Below are positions 47,790 through 59,149 of a DNA stretch of 64,000 nucleotides, in pieces (position 1 is the stretch's first letter; each line of letters begins with the position of its first letter). The stretch is from contig CM032126.1 in NCBI GenBank assembly GCA_018894105.1, positions 6,971,001 to 7,035,000 on the forward strand, given 5' to 3'. The notes below the pieces were generated by a model. The model did not search any database, had not been told where the DNA came from, and saw only the letters and a list, made by a program, of their open reading frames with translations. Origin of the DNA: Jacaranda mimosifolia. Lineage: Eukaryota > Streptophyta > Magnoliopsida > Lamiales > Bignoniaceae. The position numbers and the translations under genes are program-made.

Positions 47790-48305
47790 ACTGTAAAAAA
47801 AGTGATGTAGAATTAATTTCGTAATTACGATTATCTTAAATTTTTTCATCAAATTATTATTCAAATTACCAATATTATTCAAATGACCTTAATTTTTTTT
47901 TATTTTTTTTATTTATCAAATTACCAATATTACATTAGACATAATGCAAAACCACTCACTCTTAATAGCACAAGTATTATTTTCTATCTTCGACTTTTTA
48001 TCAAATTTGGACTTTAAAAGAAAGGAAAATACGAATTGTTTTATGCTAGTATGAAAAACCATATACTAGTGAATTTTTTTTTAAGTTAATAACAGGTAAA
48101 GCAAACATGAAAAGTTGTCTTCTAGAAAAACTTAAAATTGAAATTAAATATTACATATACTATCATATGAGGTATTTATTTTTTTATTTCATTCTTTTTT
48201 CAGTCAGTGTGAGGTGGGTAAAGAAATTAGAAATAATACATTATTTAAGTCACTTCAAAAAATAAATATTAATAATAACTAAATATTTCTTGTATAAATA
48301 ATAAT

Positions 48306-49561
48306 GTATAAACTATCCGACATGTTAATAATAATATGAGTTTGATCAGATGAAAGATAGAAGCATTAGTATGGCATGATGAATCCAGTCACCCAGAATT
48401 CGGTTAAAATGATTTAAATATTGATTTTTTACATATAGCTTGGAGGAAAATGTTATAGTAGTATAAATTTTTGAAAGCATTAATTATAGCCATTTGAAAC
48501 TAGGGAATCTGGTATAATCTTTTGATTAACTTTAGAATATGACATTTATTTTGAGAAAATGTATTAACTTTTGTGTATGACGAATGATATTGAACTTGTT
48601 ATTTAATTTAGTGTTTAATTCTATTGTTTCTTAATTCAAATTTATAATGAGAGCAATGATTCTTTGAATTTTTTTTTTGAAGGCCAATGCATCTCTCACG
48701 AATAGTTAGAAGTGAAAATGGTAACCAATCAAATAGATAATTCATTAAAACTTGCCAAATTTTAAATATTTATACTAAACTGTAATATTTGACATTTTTC
48801 CAATTTGTTATATGCGTTTATAGTTATTTATTTATTTTATACCTATTAAGTGAAATTGTGTTAATTGTTATGATTTTGTGTAGTTTTATACATAAAGAAA
48901 ACTACAATATTCATTTTGATTTCCAATTTTATATATCTTCTATATATATATATATCAAGACCTAGTTATAATTCATTTATTGTTTGAGGATCCTTCTTAA
49001 GTTTAATCATAAATCTGCTATTTACTGAACTCATTGTCAATTTAAATTCTAGTCAATTATATTTTAATCTTTACTCATCCCAACTTTCTTAAGATTAATT
49101 ACTTACGTCTGTAATTTTAAACTAAGTTTTATTCTTAACTCATTCAATTAGACTTTATTCATAGACTCCATTCTTATAATTAATCGTACTATATATTCAA
49201 TTTAATCTATCAACCTTCAAGTTGTCTGCTAAACTTGTAACTTAATACTATTAATATTAAACTTCTATTCACAACGTTTATTTTATGTGATCCTCATCAA
49301 CTTATTAGGCTCAATTCCTAAAATTAGTCTTCATCTTAATGGTTGGGTTATTGAATTCATAAATTTGTATTAAATCTAACCCTATTTTATATCAAGTCAA
49401 GGCTTAAATTGAACTACAGAATTTCTCAAATATAACTGAATCAAATGTTCAATTTTCATAATTATTTGAATCACATTAAAAATTTTATAATTTCAAAATC
49501 AACTCTTATATATGAGTCTGATATAGGTAGGGCCGACCTTACCCTCAACAACAAGCATATT
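48306..49561. other. AT-rich intergenic DNA
   Basis: No open frame or terminal repeat was recognised. Short TA runs occur near 48,940-48,955. Confidence 0.5.
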
Positions 49562-51824
49562 TATAACACCCGCAAAATTTGGCATTTTAGAAAATAAGAT
49601 TTAAAAATCAAAATATTTATTTGACAAATATTGTGGGGTTCAAAATACAAATAAAGAGGACCTAATTGCTAGAATTTTATAAGTTTTGGGGATCAAGTTA
49701 TAAACATTTTGGGTCAAATGGGTCAATTTAAAGCACTAAATTATCCTAGGGCTCAATTGCAAACTGAATTGAAGTTTTGGGGGCTAATCCAAGGCACTCA
49801 TTGTTCGAAGGACTTAACTGAAAGCTGAAGAAAGTATTGGAAGCAGATTTTTAATTCCAAAAAGTTGCCCTTTAAATAGCAAATTCCACCCCCATTTTCA
49901 TCTAATTCTCACATGCAACCCTCATCATCCCACACTGGCAAACTCCTTCCGGTGACCGACGAAACTTGAAAATTTACTTGCCATTCTCTTCCTCTTGACA
50001 AGGCGAACACATTGGTGCTCATTTCCCCCAGCAATTCCCGGTGAAACAGTGGCGGCAAACAGTAAAAAAGGAGCAACCAGCGGCAGTGATGGGAAGCTTA
50101 GCTCCGATGAGGACTGGGCACGACCAAGGGGTGTAACTTGACGGGCTTGACGAGTAGTGGCTATTGGTAGCTTCAATTTGAAGTTTCGAGCAATGGCAAG
50201 GGAGTAGTTTGAAAATGGGCGCGGTGGTGACCGCAACGGAGCTAGTGGTTTTTGGTGAAATTGAGCAACGGAACGACGGCAAGACCAACAATTTGTATAG
50301 GGCTTTTGATCAGCGCAGCAAAACGCACCGTTTGGGGGCATCAGAACTTAGTTCTGGCGGCGGTGTGCGGCAGAGCTCCAGCGGTCTGCCAGAATCTTCG
50401 GCTTGCCAAGCTGAGTACATGCGGGCTATTTTTACGGTATAAATTAGCTTCGAATTTGGTTGTTTGGGTAAAATACCGGTTAATGAAATAATTTGACTCC
50501 TGATTTAATTTGATTAAATTGTTAGCATAAGTTTTAATGTAAAAATAAGTTAATTAGACCAAATTATGATTATGGACTGGATATGAGACATGCATATATA
50601 TTTATATAAGCCTAGTGGACCTAAATTTTGTATCTTATATGATAATCTTGGTTAATTAAGTTAATCAGATGATTAAAATCCTAATTTCATGTGATTGAGA
50701 CCTAAGTAACAAAATTTGGGATATTAATGATAGTTGAACTATTATTATCGACTTTGTGTAACGTTGCGAGGTTAGTTATATGGCTTAAGAATTTGATTAT
50801 ATTTCTTTATCGGAATAAATATATGATCCTCACAAATATTCTGATATTAACAGTGTAATTAGTGTGTTACCTATTGATAATATCAAAATCGAACCCTAAA
50901 ATACAGTACTAATGGTAAAATGATCAAAAGTAGAATGTTATCCGTTTAATTATTGTTATAGGGACTGTAAGTGCAAATTTCTTTGTCTGCAAAATAAAAT
51001 TACAAGACAAGAAAAATTGTACAAATAAAATAAAATTCAAACTTATCAATTGTGGATTCAATCTCTAATCTAATCCTCTAATATTTCCCTTCCAAATATG
51101 ATCTTGAAATTTGATGAGCTCCGCATCAAACGCCTTGAACGCCGTGAATCTCCTTAAATTTGATTTGAAGAAATAACGCCAATTCGATGGCTCTGTACCT
51201 TAATCTTGAACCAAATGCCAAAATATATAAACTCCGCGAAGAACGCCTTCAACGTTGTGGATCTCGTTGAATTTAATTTGAATAAAATAACGCCAATTTG
51301 AGGGCTCCGCACCTTAATCTCGAATCAAACGCTAGAATATGATGAGCTCTGTGAAGAACATCTTGAACGCTGTGGATCTCCTTAAATTTGATTGATAGCT
51401 GGACTCCTTCAAAGTTCCTCTCACTTGCTAGAATTTGTGTTGTGTTGTGTGTTGAATGAACTTTGGTCATCTCCTTTATATAGATGCTTAATGGGAAACT
51501 TCCAAATTGACTTGAACTTCTTTGATAGTTATCTATTTGATAAAATAATATGAAATATCAAGAGATAATATCATATATCAATGGATAATATCAAATATCT
51601 TCGATTTGATTGGTCCAAAAAACATAGACACTTCATCTTTAACACTTGTCAATATCTGATTTGAACATAAAATAAATACCAGAGTATTAATTAAAATTAG
51701 CTATTTATCTTTTGAAATTAAATTTAGTAAATTCCAAAATATAAATAGAAAATTTTAAATTAATAACTAGCATATTATTTCACACGTGTCACTTCTCAAT
51801 TGGCCAAAAATTGATATGTCTACA

Positions 51825-52795
51825 AATGCCCCACTTCAAGACTTGGCGAAAGATATGTCAATCATTCACGAAAGATGCAAGGTTTGAAGTATTTGAGAAG
51901 TTTTACTTTTCTCTCAATATATTTGCGACAAGAATATCCTCCATGCATTTCTCGAGCTATAGTGTAAATATCCTTTTGAGGAGAGTGCCGTACACAGTTT
52001 ATACTCATGCCAGCGAGGAGTAACATACAGTTTAAGCTCGTGTGTCAAAGAGCGTATTTAACTTGAATAAGCATTTTATACTCGTGTCAAAGAGTTCACT
52101 TGAATTTGATTGACAATTTATACTCATGTCAACGAGTTTACTTGAGTTTGACTTAATAGACAGTTTACACTTTTGTCAAGGAGTACATGCGGAGAATTTG
52201 AATATTTAGATAGTTTATACTCGTACTTAGGAGCCTTATTGAAAGTTTAAGCTCATATCAAGGAGTACATGGGGAGACTTTGAATGTGTAGATAGTTTAT
52301 GCTCGTATCTAGGAGCCTTATTGAAAGTTTAAGCTCATATCAAGGAGCACATGAGAAAACTTTAATTTAAAAAATTCAGATAATTTATGCACATATCTAG
52401 GAGCCTTTGAAATTAGAAGACTTGAGCTTTGGACTTGAAGACTTGGAGATTTGAGTCTTTGATTTGGAAACTTGAAGACTTGACTCCTGAATTTGGACAT
52501 CTGGAGACTTGAGTCTTGAATTTGAAGACTTAAAGACTTGAGTCGTGGATTCAGAGATTTGCAAAGTTGAGTTTTGAATTTGAAGACTTTGAAACTTGAG
52601 CCTTGACTTGAATACTTGAGATATGATCTTGGATTTGAAAACTTGGAGACTTGAGTCTTTGATTTGGAGACTTAAAAATTTGAGTCGTGGACTTAGAAAC
52701 TTAGAGACTTGAAAATTTTAGATAGTATATGCACTTATTTGGGAGCATTATTGACAGTTTAGGCTCATATTGAGGAGCATTTGTAATTTGAAGAT
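51825..52795. repeat. Tandem repeats inside the gag-only element
   Basis: Two kinds of degenerate repeat lie between gag and the element's 3' LTR. About 51,990-52,410 has units with GTTTATACTCGTGTCAAGGAG; two neighbouring units at 52,236 and 52,318 are 82 bp apart. About 52,420-52,720 has short units built on GACTTGAGTCTTGAATTTGG. They have no long open frame. Confidence 0.75.
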
Positions 52796-52800
52796 GAAAA

Positions 52801-53976
52801 TTAATTGCCCCCAACATCTTCATCATCTTCGGCATCACTTGAATCTTCTTGTTCATCAAAATTCATGCTCATTTCAATATTATGTGCATGAGTTGCCAAA
52901 TCTGCAAAAGTTTTTGGTTTAATTCCTTGCAGTATATAGCAAAGACTCCAATGCATTTCTTGGATACACATCTCAATTGTTGAAGCCTTCGATAATTGAT
53001 CTTTGCAATTAAAGCTCAAATTTCTCCAGCAATTGATGTAGTTAATGACAGGTTCTTCTTTCTACTGGCGAGAGTTGGTGAATTCAATCATGCTGATTAT
53101 CCTTCGAGTGCTGTAGAAATGATTGAGGAACTCTTGTTCTAGTTGCCCCCAACTATCAATGGAGCTTGCCTCCAAGTCAATATACCAATCAAAAGCATTG
53201 CCCTTTAATGATCGAACAAATAGCTTGACCAAATGATCTCAATATGTCCCAGCATTATTACAAGTCTCAATGAAATGAGCCACGTGCTGCTTTGGATTGC
53301 CTTTGCCATCAAATTGCTGAAACTTTGGGGGTTGGTAACTGATCGGCATTTTCAAGTTATCAATCCTTTGAGTATATGGCTTGGAGTAAGTCATAGCGAC
53401 TTAGAACTTCCATTAAGCTTGTCTTTGATAGTCTCCATGATAAACTCCTTCAGTGGGTTGCTGGGAATTAATCCAGTGAAAAATTCTAGTTCTTTTGTTG
53501 CAGTCTTTTCGTTTTCAGCTTGCTGCTTCTTTGTGGATGTTTCGTTTCCATCCTGAGCCTCAATTTGTTTTTTCACCTTGCAACTTGCATCAAGATTATC
53601 CATTTTGCTCATCAATTTGGAGATTTGAAAGTTTTGCTCTTAGAGATGCTTCATGAGTCCTTCAACAACCTTTGTCAAATTTGTAATTTGTTCCTCCAAG
53701 GTTGTAGCACTTGTCACCATCGTTGTCGCCATGCTTAAGGAATTTGATGTTGAGTGCGGAATGGATGATGATAATTCTTCCTTTGAGTCTCCACAATCTT
53801 TATTTATATCAATAACATGCGGCAACACCTTTTCCACAGCAAGTGAATGAGCCACCTCCGAAGATGATTGAAACTTATTGGACATACTTCTTGTGATGAC
53901 GCCAACACTTTTTTCTCTTGCACTTGAGGAATTTGAGGTACTAATTTTCAATGCAGCAGTCTTGTTAGCGGCCATT
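52801..53976 (-). pseudogene. Gag-like protein of the minus-strand LTR element, broken
   Basis: The reading starts near 53,976 (MAANKTAALKIST) and ends near 52,801. Middle parts carry the retrotransposon gag pattern: FDGKGNPKQHVAHFIETC, then a stretch with LVKLFVRSLKGNAFDWY and LEQEFLNHFYSTRR (about 53,080-53,330, minus strand). The tail is Asp/Glu-rich (SSDAEDDEDVGGN). Several stops and at least one frame change are present. No protease, integrase or reverse transcriptase follows. Confidence 0.75.
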
Positions 53977-55471
53977 TGACACTTCAATCTTGATGAAGGA
54001 TAGAGATGAGAGGTAGAGATCGTCCCACTAGGCGTGCCAAAATTTGTAAGTGCAAATTTCTTTGTCTGCAAAATAAAATTACAAGACAAGAAAAATTATA
54101 CAAATAAAATAAAATTCAAACTTATCAATTGTGGATTCAATCTCTAATCTAATCCTCTAATTTTTCCCTTTCAAATATGATCTTGAAATTTGATGAGCTT
54201 TGTATAGAACGCCTTGAATGCCATGAATCTCCTTAAATTTGATTTGAAGAAATAGCTCCAATTCAATGGATACACACCTTAATCTTGAACCAAACACTAA
54301 AATATATAAACTCCGCGAAGAATGCCTTGAACGTCGTGGATCTCCTTGAATTTAATTTGAATAAAATAACACCAATTCGAGGGCTTCGCATCTTAATCTT
54401 GAATCAAATGCCAGAATATGATGAGCTCTGTGAAGAACGCCTTGAATGCCGTGGATCTCCTTAAATTTGATTGATAGAATTGCTGGACTCCTTCAAAGTT
54501 CCTCTCACTTGCTAGAATTTGTGTTGTGCTGTGTGTTGAATGAACTTTGGTCATCCCCTTTATATAAATGCTTGATGGGAGACTTCCAAATTGACTTGAA
54601 CTTCTTTGATAGTTATTTATTTGATAAAATAATATGAAATATCAAGAGATAATATCATATATCAATGGATAATATCAAATATCTTTGATTTGATTGGTCC
54701 AAAAAACATAGACAATTCATCTTTAACACTTGTCAATATCTGATTTGAACATAAAATAAATACTAGAGTATTAATTAAAATTAACTACTTATCTTTTGAA
54801 ATTAAATTTAGTAAATTCCAAAATATAAATAGAAAATTTTAAATTAATAACTAGCATATTATTTCACATGTGTCACTTCTCAATTGGCCAAAAATTGATT
54901 TGTCTACAAGGTCAAAATGAGTGTTTTGACGATAAGTTCATTCTTTCGGTTAGGTGATGAGGAGGCAGGATCTGACGGATAGTGAGGCAAGGATAGCCTT
55001 TTTCTGTGAAAATTGAGGCGAGGGTCTGTTTATCCTTCTGTTTTATGGGAAGTGATTTTTCCTTACTTGTTTGAATCTCGTGCTTGTTTGAATTCCTGAA
55101 ATCGTCTTTGATTAATTATTTGTTATTTGTTTCGAATACCCCTGTGAGGGTTGCTTCATTGATTTTTGCTACTGTTAAAAATTGCTTGTTTACGTTTTGG
55201 CGCTAAGAACTTTCAATTGTCTTATTTGTTACTATTTTGTTATCTATTATCGTTCCTGTTATTTCATTGATACCTGGTCCTGCTAACCCACTTGGGATTA
55301 GCTTTTCTATCTGATTTTGCTCTGTATAGTGTCTGTTTAGCCTTGTCGGCATAACTAATTTGTTCTGTAAATCATTGTCTGGCCTTGTTGGCAACATTTG
55401 TTCATTAACTGTAATTATATATATACATGTACGGGAAAATCTGTATGGGTCGAGTGCCAATCCTAGTGGAA

Positions 55472-55595
55472 TGCTTGGATACCTGGGACACGCTAAGCAG
55501 TTTGCTTGTGTGTTAGTGATACGTTGAGTGGTTTGCTTGGGTATTAGTGATACGCTTAGCGGTTTGATTAGGTATCAGTGATGTACTGAGCGGTA
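55472..55595. repeat. 31-bp tandem repeat, four units
   Basis: Four successive 31-bp units built on TGCTTGGGTATTAGTGATACG follow each other without gaps, with about 70-85% mutual similarity by eye. They lie in the Ty3-type LTR-like sequence. Confidence 0.8.
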
Positions 55596-55934
55596 TGCTT
55601 GGGCACCTACCATGTTCTGATCTGTCATGCTTGGATTTCTGTTCTTTTTGGATGGAATAAGGAGAATCTGATATGCATTTCATGTTATGGTTTATTTGGA
55701 TTGCATATGATACTTGGGTTTGCTCTATTCTAATTGTACTCCAACTGTTTGTACTCTGTTCATGGAGCAATAAGGAAGGAGAGATTTCCATTTACTGAAT
55801 TTGATAATGCTTATGTCCCGACATGTTCATGTTCTAGTTGAATTGTCTTGATAGACTATAATCTGTTGAATTATTTCTTCTTCGATAGATCCCTTATGAC
55901 TGTTTACTGAATTATCTCTCACTAAGTCCTTCAG

Positions 55935-56728
55935 AGCTATCGTTCGATATTCAACCTTCTGATTTCTCTTCCTATCTGTTCACAATGCACACCTTTTGCT
56001 AATAAGTATCCCCAGTTTTAATCACTTCAATTTTCTCATACTTGTTATATTTTATTTCCTCACGGCGCAAAGTTTTTTTTCTTCGTCTTCATTGGATGAA
56101 AATGGTCGAAGCTCTCAGTCGAACTCCTCAACCTCCAACCATCATAGCCGAAACGAGGGGTCCTTTTCCTTAGGATCTCCTGCTCCTTTATTCTTTGTCA
56201 ATCCTAGCAAGATAAGTTGTAAGGTCTTTTCATCCTTGAGTAGATTCTTTATTCTTGAAAGTTATAAAATAATAATGCCTCAGGCTGGGCAAAAGATGTA
56301 TCAGCCTCCTCCTAACTGCTTAGCTTTTCATGTTCCCATATTAAAGGTTGGGCTGTGGTTCCCTATTCCTGAATCGATGACCAACATTATTATAACATTA
56401 GACGTATGTCCAACTCAGTTAGTTCCTAATTCCATTCGTAATATCTTAAGTTTTATTACTATCATGCGTTATTTCAATATCGAGTGTTGCTTTGTCAATT
56501 TTTGGTATCTTTTTCATGTTGACCCTTCTACCCGTTCGGGAGATCGAGGCTTCTATTACATTACTGCTTGTCAGAATTTTAAGTTTCTGACCAATCTTTC
56601 GAGTTCTGCTGGCTCTTGGCGCCATAAATGGTTTTATTTAGAGGCTCCTTGACACAATCCTTGGAACATTCCTCATGAATAGCAAGATGACAAATCGACC
56701 TTATCTTTCAATGAGGAGCCTTCTTATT
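55935..56728 (+). pseudogene. Truncated PF04195-like gene copy
   Basis: Matches 28,062-28,875 of the larger PF04195-like relic. The start codon has become ACG. The main open stretch (55,996-56,652) contains PPPNCLAFHVPILKVGLWFP, CPTQLVPNS and GDRGFYYITA. It stops in the middle of the domain at 56,728, where copia LTR sequence begins. The 370-bp repeat region seen upstream of the first copy is missing. Confidence 0.75.
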
Positions 56729-57395
56729 TGCTCTAAGGACCTCTAGGTGAAGAAGCCAATAAGATTTCTAGGTGAAGAAACCAACAGAGTAGTAGTATCT
56801 GGAATCTTCTATAGTGTTCCTAGTTTTGATCTAGTAGAAGAGACTAGAGCTTGCCGTACGAAGTGGCAGCAACTCATGCATCAATCCACATAGTTTGTGT
56901 AAGTGAATCTAGCAGAAGTTTCCCCGAGCTTATTTACAAGCAGCTAGTTTCATAGTGCTCAGGAATCTGCCTTATCCCATCTGGGATTCCGATGTAGCTC
57001 TTCGCGAAGAGCTAGTTTTTCACCCTGCTAAGGTGTGTCTGATTCTTTACTGTTTATTAGTATCAAATTACTGTTAACATCTGTAAAAACATTCTTATAT
57101 ATTTATTAATTTGACAAGTTTAAAATCCTAAGTGAAAGCTTAGGTAGAGGATGTGGGCTTGCCAAACCTCTATAAATACCAATATCTATTTACTTATGCT
57201 TTCACTGTTTTACTTATCACTGGTCTGACTGGTATCTTAACTAGTACTCAAATTTCAATCAATAACTAAAACTGTTTTTCTGTGAAAGACTTAAACAATT
57301 TGAAAGGTTAAAAAGTGTTTTGAGTGATAAACTTCTACTGCATTAAAACTCCTTTAGCCTAATTCATCCCCTTCTTAGGCATACAATCACTCACA
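56729..57395 (+). repeat. Truncated 5' LTR of copia element 2
   Basis: Matches 33,842-34,495 and 42,836-43,483 of element 1's LTRs and ends CAATCACTCACA, followed by TGGCATCAGAGC (57,398-57,409). A short internal duplication of CTAGGTGAAGAA occurs near 56,740-56,780. Confidence 0.85.
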
Positions 57396-57454
57396 ATTGG
57401 CATCAGAGCATTAGTTCTCTATATTGTAGTGTAACTACCAGAGTAAAAGATCCT

Positions 57455-58900
57455 ATGGCCACTAACACTCTTAATGTCTTTGTAGAAGGGCAATCACACA
57501 ACTGACCTCCACTGCTTGATGGTTCCAACTATGCTACGTGGAAAAATCGGATGTAAGAATACATAATTGCCCTGAATTTTGATTTATGGGATATGGTTAG
57601 TGAAGGGCCGGCGGTTCCAACATAATTAGTTTACGGACAGATGGTTCCAAAGGAGTGACGTGAATTTACTAATGGTGATAAAAGGGCCATCTCAATGAAT
57701 GTGAAAGCCAAAAATATTTTGTCATGTGCTCTCACTAAAGAGGAGTACAACCGAGTCAGTACATGTGCTACTGCAAAGCAAATGTGGAAAATGTTGCAAG
57801 TAACCCATGAAGGTACCAGTCAGGTTTGACAAGAAAGGATCGCTCTTCTTATTCACAAGTATGAAATGTTCTAGATGAAACCTAATGAGACCATAAGTCA
57901 TATGTATGCACGCTTCATGGAAATTATAAATCCTATGTTCACACTCGGTAGAATTATAAACAAGGATGACCAAGTCGGAAGATTTTTAGATCACTTCCAA
58001 AGGAATGGACGCCAAAAGTTACTACTATTTAGGAAGCTCATGATCTTAGTAGGATGACCATAGGTGATCTAATTGGATCTCTCACATCCCACGAGATGAC
58101 ACTGCTAAATAAGATGAAGGTTCAGAAACAAAACTAAAAAATAATATTGCTTTTAATATCGATCATAATTCCAACTCAAAAATCTAAGAAGATCTTGATG
58201 ACAACCAAGTTGAGAATGAAATCATTCTGATCTCCCGAAGATTAAAGCAACTAATGAACCTCAAAAGGAAATTTCGAAACAACATATCAAAATAAAAAAG
58301 AACAAGTCCGATAACTCTCACTATCGAGCCACCTCGTTGCTACAAATGTAATGAAATCAGACGCAAAAAATCAAATTGTCCCTAATTGAGGAAATATGCA
58401 AAACAAGATAAAGTTAAGGCAATGACAACCACATGTGATGAATCTGATAGTGAACAATTTGACAATGAAGAGAATTCCTTCGTGGTAAATCAAGTAATTA
58501 CCTCTTCATATTGTGATTATGATTCCAGTGATGAAATTGACATTGATCAGAATGTACAAAAATTGCTTAAGCTTTATGAAGTTCGTCTCAAAATACTTGT
58601 TGATAAAAATAAAGCTTTGCAAGAAGAAATTGACTATTTGCAGGAAAAATTGGATAGGGCTCATTAAGATAAACTTGAAATGCAAATGGCTAAAAACAGA
58701 GAGACCCTTGATGTTGAATGCAAAAAGAAAATGAATAATTGGCTCACTAAAGAGAACAATTCCTTGAAGAAGCAAGTTGAAAATGTGAGCCATGAAATTA
58801 AAGAAAAAATGATTGTTAAAGAATGCTTGTATGTTGAGGATGATCTAGGTAAATGTTCCACAAGTGTCAAACACACACATATGCATTGAAAATTCAGAAA
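57455..58900 (+). pseudogene. Copia 2 gag region, broken
   Basis: The start codon is at 57,455. Stops appear early (after the ninth-twentieth codons). The zinc knuckle is encoded near 58,340 (CYKCNEI..KKSNCP) with its His replaced. The best open part (58,386-58,667) is acidic and coiled-coil-like. It corresponds to 34,555-35,990 in element 1. Confidence 0.75.
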
Positions 58901-59149
58901 CCGCATTAACAAAAGAAAAACCAAACTGGTTTCAACAACTTCCAGAATGAATTTCAAACCAATTTGAAAAATCTGTTTTACTCGTGGTAGACCTGGTAAT
59001 GTCAATTATAGATGTCCGATTGAAAAACTTATTGGTACCAAGTTTGTTTAGGTAAGAAAATTATCTGCTACTAACCATAAATGACCTAACCTAGTTTGGT
59101 GACCTAAAACAAATTGATTTCTTACACGTTCATAGCAAGGAACATTCTT

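Larger units (their letters stand above)
44090..48305. repeat. Segmental duplication, NAC locus copy B
   Basis: It matches copy A (22,050-27,070) from the NAC downstream region through the gene and promoter to about 46,980, then again from 47,815 to about 48,305. Copy B has an 800-bp insertion in place of the 1.7-kb pseudogene stretch. It also has small deletions downstream of the gene relative to A (for example near 44,240-44,330). Confidence 0.85.
50966..54908 (-). mobile_element. Gag-only (LARD-like) LTR retrotransposon on the minus strand (3.9 kb)
   Basis: Direct repeats 50966-51824 and 54045-54908 (859 and 864 bp) are nearly identical and start TGTAAGTGCAAA, ending TGTCTACA on the plus strand. 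On the minus strand a GGCACGCCTAGTGGGAC primer-site-like stretch follows the right-hand LTR. A purine tract (AAGTGGGGCATT, minus strand) abuts the left-hand LTR, which fixes the orientation. The interior is only 2.2 kb with a gag-like frame and tandem repeats, and no pol. It must be moved by proteins of another element. A 5-bp target duplication is not evident (GGGAC against AGGTC). Confidence 0.85.
49562..55930 (+). mobile_element. Ty3-type LTR-like sequence, split by a later LTR element
   Basis: It begins TATAACACCCGCAAAATTTGG, close to the TGTAACACCC start of many plant Ty3 (Del/Tekay-type) LTRs. A GC-rich patch at 49,900-50,420 gives overlapping open frames on both strands that look like no known protein. 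The sequence is interrupted at 50,966-54,908 by another LTR element and resumes at 54,909. It includes a 31-bp tandem repeat (55,472-55,595). Without the insertion it is about 2.4 kb. No Ty3 pol is present, so it is a solo LTR or fragment. The right end is uncertain. Confidence 0.4.

Noticed and set aside
50019..50442. Overlapping frames in the GC-rich patch of the Ty3-type LTR-like sequence
   Set aside because: Frames occur on both strands without any domain. The location inside a mobile element and the GC-richness explain their length.
50961..54913. Clean 5-bp target duplication for the gag-only LTR element
   Set aside because: Flanks are GGGAC and AGGTC, matching at only three of five positions, so none is claimed.
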